A DNA stretch of 64,000 nucleotides from Agreia sp. COWG (GCF_904528075.1 NZ_LR882035.1:806001-870000), one strand, 5' to 3'; shown: positions 25,744 to 35,732, counted from the first letter of the stretch. Made by a program: numbers and translations. Notes: generated from the sequence alone by a model not told the origin.

Positions 25744-25875
25744 ATGGTGATCTTCCTGGTGTTCATGGGCGTTCTCGCGGCGGCGAGCATCGTCCTCACG
25801 GTGCGAGACTTAGTGCGCGACGGCTACCGTCGCATTCCTGTGTCTAGAGGAGACGATTCATGGCGTGGTTGGTAA
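25744..25875 (+). CDS. Small 43-residue membrane protein overlapping galE
   Basis: ATG at 25744 opens 43 codons: a hydrophobic stretch (VIFLVFMGVLAAASIVLTV) forming one membrane segment, then the basic tail RDLVRDGYRRIPVSRGDD. It ends 16 bases inside galE, so translation of the two is probably coupled. The DGYRRxP tail after a single helix looks like small actinobacterial membrane ORFs I have seen elsewhere, from memory only. The function is unknown. Codon use is like that of its neighbours, and it sits directly behind a good promoter, which argues for a real gene. Confidence 0.6.
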   Translation: MVIFLVFMGVLAAASIVLTVRDLVRDGYRRIPVSRGDDSWRGW

Positions 25876-26819
25876 CAGGAGGCGCGGGCTACATCGGCTC
25901 GCACGTGGTTCGGGCGTTTCTCGAGCAGGGGATCGACGTCGTCGTCGTCGATGACCTGTCGAGCGGTCACCGTGCCTTCGTCGATGATGCCGTGCCGTTC
26001 ATCGAGGGCAGCATCCTCGACGAGGCCTTGCTGCGCACAGTGTTCGCGGATCACCGAATCTCGGGCGTTGTGCACGTTGCGGGCTACAAATACGCGGGGG
26101 TGTCCGTCACCCGCCCGTTGCACACCTACGAGCAGAACGTCACCGGAACCCAGGTGTTGCTCGCGGCGATGGCCGAGGCGGGCGTCGGCCGCATCGTGTT
26201 CTCGTCGAGCGCTGCCGTCTACGGCACGCCCGACGTCGACATCGTGACCGAGTCCACCCCGAAGAGCCCGGAGTCTCCGTACGGGGAGTCGAAGCTCATC
26301 GGAGAATGGCTGTTGCGCGACCAGGGTGTGGCGGTCGGCCTCGCCCACACCTCGCTGCGCTACTTCAATGTGGTCGGCTCCGGCTATCCCGACCTCTACG
26401 ACACGAGCCCGCACAACCTGTTCCCCCTCGTCTTCGAGGCGCTGCTCGACGGGCGCACTCCTCGCATCAACGGAGACGACTACGCGACTCCCGATGGCAC
26501 CTGCGTGCGCGACTACATCCATGTCTCCGATCTGGCTCTCTCCCATGTCGCGGCCGCCCGAAGACTCGACGCCGGGCAGCCCGTCGATGAGGCGTACAAC
26601 CTCGGCAGCGGCGCCGGTGCCTCCGTCGGAGAGATCATGACTGCCATGGCGAAGGGAACCGGCATCCCGTTCGCCCCAGAGGTCGCGCCGCGCCGGCCAG
26701 GCGACCCCGCGCGCATCGTCGCATCCGGCGAATCGGCGGCTCGCGATCTCGACTGGCGGATGCGCCACAGCCTCGACGACATGGTGCAGAGCGCGTGGGC
26801 GGCGCGCCGGGGCGCCTAG
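25860..26819 (+). CDS. galE: UDP-glucose 4-epimerase
   Basis: A 319-residue extended short-chain dehydrogenase. It has GGAGYIG at residues 7-13, the SSSAAVYG serine region at 115-122, YxxxK at Y141/K145, RYFNVVGSG, and the C-terminal CVRDYIHVSDLA typical of GalE. It interconverts UDP-glucose and UDP-galactose in the cytoplasm, supplying galactose for glycans or taking galactose into glycolysis. The GAGGAGA ribosome site lies immediately before the ATG, within the overlapping small ORF. The nearest neighbours are that ORF upstream and whiB2 downstream. It is slightly shorter than the classical enzyme (about 335), but all catalytic residues are present. Confidence 0.9.
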   Translation: MAWLVTGGAGYIGSHVVRAFLEQGIDVVVVDDLSSGHRAFVDDAVPFIEGSILDEALLRTVFADHRISGVVHVAGYKYAGVSVTRPLHTYEQNVTGTQVLLAAMAEAGVGRIVFSSSAAVYGTPDVDIVTESTPKSPESPYGESKLIGEWLLRDQGVAVGLAHTSLRYFNVVGSGYPDLYDTSPHNLFPLVFEALLDGRTPRINGDDYATPDGTCVRDYIHVSDLALSHVAAARRLDAGQPVDEAYNLGSGAGASVGEIMTAMAKGTGIPFAPEVAPRRPGDPARIVASGESAARDLDWRMRHSLDDMVQSAWAARRGA

Positions 26820-26873
26820 CCGATTTGGCGTGTCCGACGGCCTCGCGTTAAGGCGCGACACGGTGTCGGGATG

Positions 26874-26898
26874 AACCCTCCAGAACGAGTTGAGGGTT
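26874..26898 (+). terminator. Hairpin between galE and whiB2
   Basis: AACCCTC at 26874-26880 pairs exactly with GAGGGTT at 26892-26898 across an 11-base loop, followed only by a short T tract. It lies 55 bases after the galE stop and just before the whiB2 promoter. It may terminate galE or be an operator. Confidence 0.35.
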
Positions 26899-26911
26899 TA
26901 GCATCTGCGAC

Positions 26912-26940
26912 TTGACTCAGGCGAACTACACCGGTGTAAT
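26912..26940 (+). promoter_or_regulatory. whiB2 promoter with a palindrome over the -10 box
   Basis: TTGACT at 26912-26917 and TGTAAT at 26935-26940 are separated by exactly 17 bases, a near-consensus sigma-70 type promoter. The perfect 12-base palindrome TACACCGGTGTA occupies 26927-26938, overlapping the -10 element. A protein bound there would block or remodel initiation. The start codon of whiB2 is 50 bases further on. Confidence 0.65.
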
Positions 26941-26990
26941 TAGCGGAGGGGTTCGGCAAGTCGAATGCAGATCAGAAGGTAGAGCGTGGT

Positions 26991-27311
26991 ATGGCTATGG
27001 AATACCGCTCAGGCGTCCCAGAAGATTGGTTCGTCGATCCGGTCAAGCTCGGCGTTCCTGGAGTGCGGCAGGCCGCGCCGGTCGAAGAAGAGAATCCGCT
27101 CGCGTGGCAGAGCGATTCCCTCTGCGCCCAGACCGACCCGGAGGCTTTCTTCCCGGAAAAGGGCGGATCGACCCGTGACGCCAAGCGCATCTGCACCTCG
27201 TGCGAGGTGAAAGCCCAATGCCTCGAGTACGCATTGCAGAATGACGAAAGATTTGGCATCTGGGGCGGGCTTTCCGAGCGCGAGCGTCGAAAGCTTCGCA
27301 AACAGGCCTGA
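26991..27311 (+). CDS. whiB2: WhiB2-type iron-sulfur regulator
   Basis: A 106-residue WhiB protein. Four cysteines (C45, C68, C71, C77; spacing C-x22-C-x2-C-x5-C) bind a [4Fe-4S] cluster. They are followed by FGIWGGLS, which contacts the sigma factor, and a basic C-terminus RERRKLRKQA that contacts DNA. The core LCAQTDPEAFFPEKGGST closely resembles mycobacterial WhiB2/WhmD, a regulator of septation, and the gene order here (Rv3259, DUF3499 and sahH homologues downstream) matches the Rv3260c neighbourhood. ATG at 26991 has AGAAGGTAG upstream; ATG at 26997 is an alternative. The promoter carries a palindrome overlapping its -10 box, suggesting tight control. Confidence 0.93.
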   Translation: MAMEYRSGVPEDWFVDPVKLGVPGVRQAAPVEEENPLAWQSDSLCAQTDPEAFFPEKGGSTRDAKRICTSCEVKAQCLEYALQNDERFGIWGGLSERERRKLRKQA

Positions 27312-27405
27312 GGCCCCCGCAATAGATCGGCTTTTCTCATAGGGTTCTCGGCGCGCCGGGTCTCTACGCTGTCGTTCCGCGGCTCGCACATAGGGTCTAA
27401 GGGAT

Positions 27406-30400
27406 ATGCGCGCCCGAGTCACAGCAGTTCTAGTCGCTTCCAACGGAGCGGACTTCCTTCCGCGCACCCTCGACGCCCTCGCGGCGCAGACGAGGAAGCC
27501 GGATCGCCTGATCGTCGTCGACGTCGGTTCCACCGATTCGACGCCTGCACTGCTGTCAGACGCCAGGCCTACCCACTTCATCCAGGCGTCTGCCCGACTC
27601 AACTTCGGCACGGCGGTGTCGCACGCGCTCGGCGTCGTCGCCCCTCCCGCCGACGAGAACGAGTGGCTGTGGCTCTTGGCTCACGACACCGCGCCGGAGC
27701 CGGATGCCCTGGCGGCCCTGCTCGCCGCCGTCGAGGTGAGCCCCTCGGTGGCTGCCGCCGGCCCGAAACTCATGGACTGGGACCACCCCGACTACATCAG
27801 CGAGTTCGGCGAGACGATCACGCGATTCGGTGCCACGTATTCCATGGCGGAGACCGAGCTCGACCAGGCCCAGCACGATCGGTTGAGCGATGTTCTCGGT
27901 GTGGGTGCCGCGGGAATGCTCGTTCGTCACACCGTCTGGAACGACGTCTCCGGCTTCGATCCCGCGCTCGCGACGGTCGACAACGGGCTCGACTTCAGTC
28001 TGCGCGTCAGGCTGGCGGGCCACAGGGTGGTCGGTGTGCCCGCAGCCCGCGTCGCCTCAGCGGGCGACGGTCTCGCGGGACCGGACCGCAGCGAGAAGGG
28101 CCGGGCGCGCCGTAAGCGCCAGGCGGATCGCCGCGCCGCCCAGCTTCACCGCCGCCTTGTCTATGCGCCCGCTTTCGCCTTGGTCTTCCACTGGCTCTCG
28201 CTCGTTCCCCTGGCCGTTCTGCGCAGTCTCGGCCAGTTGGTTCGCAAGCAGCCGGGCGCGATCGGCGGGGAGCTCTCTGCTGCCTTCCGCACGGCATTCG
28301 GCTCCCACGTGAGCCAGGCGCGTCGACGGCTGCATGCCGCGAAACGCGTGGGGTGGAACACGATTTCGCCGTTGCGCATCCCGAGCGTCGAGGTCAGACG
28401 CCGCCGCTCTCTGCAACGCGAGATTGCGCTGACCCATCTGCGCGGCGAGAAGGATCGCATCCAGTTCGTGGCCACCGGCGGAATCACGACGGTTCTGCTC
28501 TTCGCCGTGCTCGGGCTGATCATGTTCATCCCGTTGATCGGCGCGATCGCCGTCACCGGCGGCTCGCTGCTGCCCGTCAGTGACAGCATCGGCGAGGTGT
28601 GGAGCCACGTCGGCTACGGCTGGCGAGATATCGGTCTGGGATTCGTCGGCGCGGCCGATCCGTTCACCACCGTTCTGGCGGTTCTCGGCTCACTCACGTT
28701 CTGGGCTCCGTCGCTCTCGATCATCGGCGTCTATCTCGCTGCGCTTCCCCTGGCTGCGCTCGCCGCCTGGTTGCTTGCCGCTCGGCTGACCGACAAGCCG
28801 TGGCTGCGTGCCGTGGCCGCTGTTCTGTGGGCGTTGGCTCCGACCTTCCTCGCCTCGCTCGATGCCGGCGCCATCGGGGCGGTTCTGGCGCACCTGCTTC
28901 TGCCCTGGCTGGTGCTCGCCGGTCTTGCCGCTCGCAAGTCCTGGTCCGCGTCTGCGATGGCCGCCATCCTGTTCGCCGTGACGCTCGCGTGTGCGCCGTC
29001 GCTGTGGCCGGCGCTGCTGGTCATCTGGCTTGTGGCCACGGCGACGAGTTCGCGAAACGTGGCGAGGTACCTCGGCATCCCCATCCCCGCGCTCGTGCTG
29101 TTCGCTCCCCTCGCGTGGGATCAGTTCCGCGCGGGTAATCTGTTCGGTCTGCTTGCCGATCCCGGCGTTCCGGCGGTGCGCGAGCCAGGATCGATCCTGT
29201 CCCTGTTGAGCGGTATCCCCAATTCCTCACAGAGTGGATGGACCGGGCTGGCCCAGCTCGCCGGGCTCGATACGTCGACCCTCGACGTCTTGCTCGCCGT
29301 GGCAGCGGTGCCGTTGCTGCTGATCGCGATCCTGGCCCTCGTGCTGCCCGGCAGCAGCGTCACGCGCGCCATCGTGGCGGTTGTCGGTGCGCTTCTCGGC
29401 TTGGCCACCGCGATCGCGTCCACGACGATCTCTTTGGATGCCGTCGGGGCCGATCCCGTCTTCGTGTGGGCGGGGGCCGGACTCAGCCTCTACTGGTTGG
29501 GTCTGATCTCGGCCGGTGTCATCGGCCTGAACAGCCTGAAGACGTTCTCTCTCGCCCCCGGCGTGGTCGCCGCGACCACGATCGTGGTCGTCGCCGTCCC
29601 CCTCGTGGCCTCCACTCTTCTCGGCGGCTCGTCGATCGAGCCGAGCAATGCACGGATGCTGCCGGCCTTCGTCACGGCGGAGGCGGCATCGACCACCCGC
29701 GTCGGCACGCTGGTGCTCACTCCGCAGCCAGACGGCGGTCTGGAGACCGCGGTGGTCAATGGAACCGGTGCCACGCTCGACGACCAGTCGACGCTCGCCG
29801 CGACGAATCGCGACGAGGCCCGTGACGCCGAGCTGGCCTCCCTGGTGGGCAACCTGGCGTCGCTGAGCGGCAGTGACAGCAGCCCGCGCCTGTCTGAGCT
29901 CGGGGTGGAATTCGTGCTGTTGGCCAACCCGGCCACCACCCAGCCACCCGCCGCCCTCACGACCACCACCCAGCGCGCGACCGCCGCTTTCGATGCCAAC
30001 TCGTCGCTGACCACGGTCGGAAAGACCTTTGCGGGAACCCTGTGGCAGATCACCGGCACTCCGAGCCTGTCGTCACTTCCCTCGCCCAATCCCACGAACA
30101 CGGGCACGGCCACGGGAGCTTTGCTGCTCGTGGCCCAGGGCATCGTCTTCCTCCTGATGCTTCTGCTCGCGCTGCCCGCCGGGCGGCTGCAGCCTCACGG
30201 CACCCGAGCGGTGAGCGCCCTCGAGCCGGCCGCTGCCGCGATTCCCGAGGCTGACGACGACTCGCCGGAACACGATGGTCCCGATGCTTCGACAGCCACG
30301 ACCAAGACCAAGATCCGCCGCACGCTGTTCGCACGCAGGGCGCGGCCGGATGCCGCTGCCGAGGCAGCAACCGCTGCCGCTGCCGCTGGATCTGCTGCCA

Positions 30401-31056
30401 TCGCGTCCGCTCCCGACGAGGCCGAGGGCGCGGATAACGCCGTCAACGAGGCTGAAGCCGCTGCTGATGCTGCTGACGAGAACACTGCTGACGAGAACGC
30501 TGACGCCGAGGAGGCGCCCGTCCCAGCCGTCGCCGTAGCCCCATCAGAAACGCCGGCGCACCCCGACACGGCGCCAGTCGTCGTGCATCCCGGCGAGGAT
30601 TTCGACCTGAAGCCCGCGTCCGCCCCCGTCGGCGAGTCCGAAGCGGAGCGCCCCTCCGGGTCGCTGCCGACTCTCGAGCAGCTCGTCGAGGAGCCGGTGG
30701 CCGCGGAACTCCCCGACTTCGAGCCGGAGCCGACGACCGAGTTCGTGGAATCACCTGAGTCGTCGTTCGACACGTCGGCCACGCCCGACACCGCTGCCAC
30801 GCCTCACGCGACGGTTCAGGCCGAGTTGCCCTTCGAGGCCGCGGAAGCGGACGGCCAAGCTGTTCCGACCGATGAGGACACTCCGGCGAATGGCTCTTCG
30901 GCCGGTGTCACCACGCCAAACGAGCAGCCGTCGTTCTCGCATGCGCCAGCGGCGTCGAGCGAGTACGACGATGACTACGACCCCGACGCGGAGACAGTGA
31001 TGCGTGTGAAACCGATCGATCTCAGCGCCGAGGAGGACGAGAACCATGGCCGCTAA
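27406..31056 (+). CDS. Giant membrane glycosyltransferase family 2 with acidic C-terminal tail
   Basis: A 1216-residue protein in three parts. Residues 1 to about 230 are a GT-A domain: TAVLVASNGADFLPRTLDAL, VVDVGSTDST, LAHDTAP and SGFDPALATVDNGLDFSLR. Residues about 360-930 contain some ten to fourteen membrane helices and an external stretch, with a last helix near 915. Residues from about 945 to the end are a disordered tail dominated by Ala, Glu, Asp, Pro and Thr. Similar proteins accompany whiB2 and the DUF5719 gene in other actinobacteria, suggesting a cell-wall or surface glycan role linked to division, but the product is unknown. It overlaps the DUF5719 start by 11 bases. Confidence 0.85.
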   Translation: MRARVTAVLVASNGADFLPRTLDALAAQTRKPDRLIVVDVGSTDSTPALLSDARPTHFIQASARLNFGTAVSHALGVVAPPADENEWLWLLAHDTAPEPDALAALLAAVEVSPSVAAAGPKLMDWDHPDYISEFGETITRFGATYSMAETELDQAQHDRLSDVLGVGAAGMLVRHTVWNDVSGFDPALATVDNGLDFSLRVRLAGHRVVGVPAARVASAGDGLAGPDRSEKGRARRKRQADRRAAQLHRRLVYAPAFALVFHWLSLVPLAVLRSLGQLVRKQPGAIGGELSAAFRTAFGSHVSQARRRLHAAKRVGWNTISPLRIPSVEVRRRRSLQREIALTHLRGEKDRIQFVATGGITTVLLFAVLGLIMFIPLIGAIAVTGGSLLPVSDSIGEVWSHVGYGWRDIGLGFVGAADPFTTVLAVLGSLTFWAPSLSIIGVYLAALPLAALAAWLLAARLTDKPWLRAVAAVLWALAPTFLASLDAGAIGAVLAHLLLPWLVLAGLAARKSWSASAMAAILFAVTLACAPSLWPALLVIWLVATATSSRNVARYLGIPIPALVLFAPLAWDQFRAGNLFGLLADPGVPAVREPGSILSLLSGIPNSSQSGWTGLAQLAGLDTSTLDVLLAVAAVPLLLIAILALVLPGSSVTRAIVAVVGALLGLATAIASTTISLDAVGADPVFVWAGAGLSLYWLGLISAGVIGLNSLKTFSLAPGVVAATTIVVVAVPLVASTLLGGSSIEPSNARMLPAFVTAEAASTTRVGTLVLTPQPDGGLETAVVNGTGATLDDQSTLAATNRDEARDAELASLVGNLASLSGSDSSPRLSELGVEFVLLANPATTQPPAALTTTTQRATAAFDANSSLTTVGKTFAGTLWQITGTPSLSSLPSPNPTNTGTATGALLLVAQGIVFLLMLLLALPAGRLQPHGTRAVSALEPAAAAIPEADDDSPEHDGPDASTATTKTKIRRTLFARRARPDAAAEAATAAAAAGSAAIASAPDEAEGADNAVNEAEAAADAADENTADENADAEEAPVPAVAVAPSETPAHPDTAPVVVHPGEDFDLKPASAPVGESEAERPSGSLPTLEQLVEEPVAAELPDFEPEPTTEFVESPESSFDTSATPDTAATPHATVQAELPFEAAEADGQAVPTDEDTPANGSSAGVTTPNEQPSFSHAPAASSEYDDDYDPDAETVMRVKPIDLSAEEDENHGR

Positions 31057-32485
31057 GCGCGCAGTCATCGCCACGAGCGCACGAGCGCTCGGGGCCGTGC
31101 TCACCCTGGGTGCCGGAGCCGCTCTCGTGGCGGGGGCCGTTCTCGTGCCCCTTCCGTCTCACACGGTTGCGGTTCCTGCTGTCACCGTATCGCCGACTCC
31201 TCTGCCGCAGTCGCTCGTCTGCGCCGGCCCCCTGCTGCAACTCGCCAACGGTGCCAACGCCGATGCCACGACGGTGTCGGGTGTCGGAACGCCGGGCCGC
31301 ACCAGTGGCGTCAGCAAGGACGGAACCGCCGCGAAGATCGAACAGGTTCCCTTGAAAGCGCCCGACAACACGACCTCGAGCGGCACCGTCGCTCCGACGG
31401 TCGTGACGGCACCGGAGGCCAGCGCGGGAGTGCTTCTTGCTGCTGCCCAGTCCGTTTCCGTCGCCACGGAAGACATCGCGGGCCTGGCCGCCAGTTCCTG
31501 CGGCGAGGCCACGTCCGACGCGTGGTTGGTCGGTGGTGCGACGACCGTGGGGCGCACGAGCTTCATCCTCTTGAACAACCCCACCAAGGTCACGGCGAAT
31601 GTCGACCTCACCCTCTACTCAGAGGCGGGGGCCATCGACGCCCCGGGGTCGAAGGGCATCACGGTTCCCGCGAACTCCCAGCGCGTCTTCTCTCTGGCTG
31701 GCTTCGCCCCGAAAGCGGAATACCCGGTGGTTCATGTCGTGAGCACAGGCGGCTATGTCGCCCCGAGCCTGCAGCAGAACATCATCCGTGGACTAGAACC
31801 CGGCGGCGTAGAGCTCGTCGGACCGACGCTCGCGCCGGCGCAGAGCGTTGTCATTCCGGGCGTTCGCATCTCGGGCACCTCGGCCATCGCGGAGCGGCTG
31901 TCAGCGGACGGCTATGCCGATCTGCAGGCGGCACTGCGGGTGTTCGTTCCCGGCACGTCCGATGCCACGATCACCGTCTCGGTCGCTAGCGAGAGTTCGG
32001 GCACCGCCGACGGCTCCTACACGCTGAATGCCAACGCCGGGGTCGTGAGCGAACTGCCGCTGAAAGACCTGCCAGACGGCACGTACTCCGTGACTCTGTC
32101 TTCCACCGCGCCCATCGTGGCGTCGGCCCGCACGTCGGCGCTCGCGCCCGGGGCGCTCGACTTCTCGTGGAACCAAGCTGCTGCCGGTCTCACCAGCGAC
32201 GTGCTCGTGCCTGTCGCGCCCGGTCCGGCACCGCGCATCCACCTGGCGAACAGCGGCAGCGCCGATGCCGCGGTGACCCTGGCCCCCGGCTCTGGCCCCG
32301 ATGTGAAGGTGGTCGTCCCCGCAGGGGGCACGAAGGGCCTGGATGCGCAGCCGAATACCGTGTACAGCGTCAAGACCACGGCTCCGGTCGCGATCTCGGT
32401 CGGTTACAGCGACACGGGCAAGCTGAGCGCGTACACGATCGCGGTGCCGAGTGCGCTGGCCGCCCCGATCGTCGTCTACCCCTAG
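31046..32485 (+). CDS. DUF5719 family secreted or membrane-anchored protein
   Basis: A 479-residue protein with one N-terminal hydrophobic segment (about 15-36, acting as signal or anchor) and an Ala/Val/Ser/Thr-rich external region of repeated beta strands. The architecture and position directly after the giant glycosyltransferase identify the actinobacterial DUF5719 family, for which no biochemical role is established. Recurrent phrases such as RTSFILLNNPTKVTANVDL and APRIHLANSGSADAAVTL suggest several related Ig-like modules. It overlaps the upstream gene, so the pair is translationally coupled and probably works together at the cell surface. It converges with the Rv3259-like gene, 10 bases away. 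Confidence 0.8.
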   Translation: MAAKRAVIATSARALGAVLTLGAGAALVAGAVLVPLPSHTVAVPAVTVSPTPLPQSLVCAGPLLQLANGANADATTVSGVGTPGRTSGVSKDGTAAKIEQVPLKAPDNTTSSGTVAPTVVTAPEASAGVLLAAAQSVSVATEDIAGLAASSCGEATSDAWLVGGATTVGRTSFILLNNPTKVTANVDLTLYSEAGAIDAPGSKGITVPANSQRVFSLAGFAPKAEYPVVHVVSTGGYVAPSLQQNIIRGLEPGGVELVGPTLAPAQSVVIPGVRISGTSAIAERLSADGYADLQAALRVFVPGTSDATITVSVASESSGTADGSYTLNANAGVVSELPLKDLPDGTYSVTLSSTAPIVASARTSALAPGALDFSWNQAAAGLTSDVLVPVAPGPAPRIHLANSGSADAAVTLAPGSGPDVKVVVPAGGTKGLDAQPNTVYSVKTTAPVAISVGYSDTGKLSAYTIAVPSALAAPIVVYP

Positions 32486-32495
32486 CGACCGACCG

Positions 32496-32945
32496 TCAGA
32501 AGTGACGGAAGCCCTCGGGTGCGAGATCCCACGGGTCTTTTCCGAGATATTCGGCGACGGCTCGAAAAACGCAGCTCTCGACCAGCATGCGCCGGTGCGA
32601 CTCGTCGTTGCGGTGGAGGTGCGCCAGCCGCTCGATGGGAACGCGGTAGAGAATGATGCGATCACCGACGATCCGCCACCGTTCGACGCCGGTGTCCGCC
32701 GTGCCGGGCCGGCCGTTGTCGCCGTAGGGCAGCGCACCGATCTCGAAGACGGCGTCCGCCAGTTCGTTCGGCCAGATGCTGCGCAGATATTCCGCGGTCG
32801 ATGCGACGGTGGTATCGAAGAAATCGATGCGGGTGTTCAACATCGGCAGGTGCGGGCCGGTCACCGCGGAGCGTAGCCCCCGCCCGTGCCGGTTACGCTC
32901 CGTTCCCCGCGACGATGCGGGTGCCGTGCGACGAGTGCGAGCCAT
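32496..32945 (-). CDS. Rv3259-like protein, zincin-fold family lacking the HExxH site
   Basis: A 149-residue cytoplasmic protein. The C-terminal part DRIILYRVPIERLAHLH, then RRMLVESCVFRAVAEYLG and DPWDLAPEGF, aligns with the metallopeptidase-like family PF06262 and with mycobacterial Rv3259. True members carry HExxHH in the helix that here reads VESCVFRAVAEYLG, so no zinc site is visible and protease activity is unlikely. The first 30 residues are basic and poorly conserved, so translation might start later. Its position beside whiB2 and DUF3499 matches the mycobacterial order. The function is unknown. Confidence 0.75.
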   Translation of the reverse strand: MARTRRTAPASSRGTERNRHGRGLRSAVTGPHLPMLNTRIDFFDTTVASTAEYLRSIWPNELADAVFEIGALPYGDNGRPGTADTGVERWRIVGDRIILYRVPIERLAHLHRNDESHRRMLVESCVFRAVAEYLGKDPWDLAPEGFRHF

Positions 32946-33009
32946 TCGTCGAGTCTATTCTCTGGCCTGTCGGCCCGCGTGCCTGAGGCTCCATCGAGAC
33001 GCTCGGGCG

Positions 33010-33022
33010 TAGCCTGGAAGGA
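33010..33022 (+). promoter_or_regulatory. -10 box TAGCCT close to the DUF3499 start
   Basis: TAGCCT at 33010-33015 ends 7 bases before the ATG at 33023. The spacing predicts a transcript starting at or near the start codon. A GGAAGGA purine tract fills the gap, so a short leader is equally possible. Confidence 0.35.
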
Positions 33023-33229
33023 ATGAATCATCGACCGTGTTCCCGGGTGGCGTGCTCAGACGAGGCCGTCGCGACCTTGACGTACGTGTATGCCGATTCC
33101 CTCGCCGTTCTCGGTCCACTGAGCCTGCGTCACGAGCCGCACAGCTACGATCTGTGCGTGCGCCACTCGGATCGCCTGAAGGCGCCCCAGGGCTGGCAGG
33201 TCATGCGTCACGTGCAGTTCACTCGCTAG
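33023..33229 (+). CDS. DUF3499 family small protein (Rv3258c homologue)
   Basis: A 68-residue protein with three cysteines: C6 and C11 in RPCSRVACSDEAVATLTYVY, and another in HSYDLCVRHSDRLKAPQGW. The pattern resembles a small zinc-binding fold with histidines nearby, and the DUF3499 signature APQGWQVM is present. Members occur throughout actinobacteria between the whiB2 and sahH/mtrA genes. No function is known; nucleic-acid or protein contact through the metal site is only a guess. Transcription appears to begin very close to the ATG. Confidence 0.85.
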   Translation: MNHRPCSRVACSDEAVATLTYVYADSLAVLGPLSLRHEPHSYDLCVRHSDRLKAPQGWQVMRHVQFTR

Positions 33230-33290
33230 CCGCGCTCGTCAAGGCCCCTTCTTCTTCGAACTGATCAGAGAGCTTGGCGGTGCGCCTCTT

Positions 33291-33302
33291 TAGACTGGGA
33301 GC
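33291..33302 (+). promoter_or_regulatory. -10 box TAGACT, probable leaderless start of sahH
   Basis: TAGACT at 33291-33296 lies 6 bases before the ATG at 33303. This spacing puts the transcription start on the start codon, the usual arrangement for leaderless actinobacterial genes. Confidence 0.45.
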
Positions 33303-34790
<1,488 letters not shown>

Positions 34791-34827
34791 GCCGCCATCG
34801 GTGCGGGATCGCTTCCGCCAGATTGAC

Positions 34828-34863
34828 GCTGGCTCTTTCGCCCCGCTTGTCGAAAGAGGCTAG
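34828..34863. terminator. Bidirectional hairpin between sahH and RDD genes
   Basis: CTCTTTCG at 34833-34840 pairs with CGAAAGAG at 34851-34858 across a 10-base loop, and the stem extends imperfectly outward (GCTGG against CTAGC). The right arm abuts the RDD stop codon, so one element may end transcripts from both convergent genes. Confidence 0.5.
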
Positions 34864-35732
34864 CGCCGCGGGAAACCGTGAGGGAGTCCCTGCAGCAGGG
34901 GGTCGAGCCTGTCGAGCCGCTGCTTCTCGAGCATCAGGGCCGCGTATTCGCGGTCACGGCGCACGGCCGCGACGCCGGCCAGGAACAGAGCAGGGTGGAC
35001 GGCGGGCAGCGGGGAGACGAAGGGGCGCACCTCTGTCGCCAGCTCGACAGCGAGGCGCTGCCTCGTCGCATCCGACATCTGCGGGGCCTGGGCGAGGAAC
35101 TGCGTGACGCGCTGACCGAGGCGGTCGGGCATCCGGGCAACGTCTGCGACCTGAGCCCAGGCCTGCAGCATCACGGGCACGCCCAAGGCGTGACTTCGGG
35201 GCTCCGGCACTCGCTCGTGCTGGCTGTAGGTGCCGGCGAGCAGGTCTCCGAGTCGCTTCGACCTGCCGTTGAGAAGCGCGGTGACCGCGGCGAGTCCGCC
35301 GAGCGTGAAGAAGATCTCCAGCACGCCGGTGAGGCCCCTGATCACGGAATGTCGGATGGAGATGGCGCCGCCATCGTCGCGAACGATGCGGGCGCCGACC
35401 GCGAGCTTGCCCACGGAGCGGCCCTTGGTGAGCACCTCGACGGCCGTGGGCACGATGACGATGCACACGACCAACGCGATCACGCTGAGTGCGGCCCCGA
35501 GGGCCTCGTCGACCTGACCGGTGCTGCCCAGACCGCCGATGCCGAGGAAGAGCACGATGAGCAGCGCGGCCGAGATGACGAAGTCGATCGCCGCACCGCC
35601 CGCGCGCAGAATGAACCCCGCGGGGCGAACGTCGAGCGCCACCGCCTCGCCGACCAGAAGCTCGTCGTCGGAGGGCGCCGAGCCGAGACCCGTGCCGTTC
35701 GCGCCGCGGAGGGCGACAGCTTCGTCCGTCAT
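34860..35732 (-). CDS. RDD family membrane protein
   Basis: A 290-residue protein with an RDD domain in its first half. LRAGGAAIDFVISAALLIVLF starts the first helix, and VLTKGRSVGKLAVGARIVRDDGG is the conserved loop between the second and third helices. The C-terminal 110 residues are hydrophilic and helical (DRLGQRVTQFLAQAPQMSDATRQRLAVEL), unlike minimal RDD proteins. RDD proteins are membrane proteins of unclear transport function. In actinobacteria this one lies with SpoIIM, DUF58, MoxR and DUF4129 genes, a conserved membrane-linked module. It is divergent from spoIIM with only 17 bases between the start codons. Confidence 0.88.
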   Translation of the reverse strand: MTDEAVALRGANGTGLGSAPSDDELLVGEAVALDVRPAGFILRAGGAAIDFVISAALLIVLFLGIGGLGSTGQVDEALGAALSVIALVVCIVIVPTAVEVLTKGRSVGKLAVGARIVRDDGGAISIRHSVIRGLTGVLEIFFTLGGLAAVTALLNGRSKRLGDLLAGTYSQHERVPEPRSHALGVPVMLQAWAQVADVARMPDRLGQRVTQFLAQAPQMSDATRQRLAVELATEVRPFVSPLPAVHPALFLAGVAAVRRDREYAALMLEKQRLDRLDPLLQGLPHGFPRR

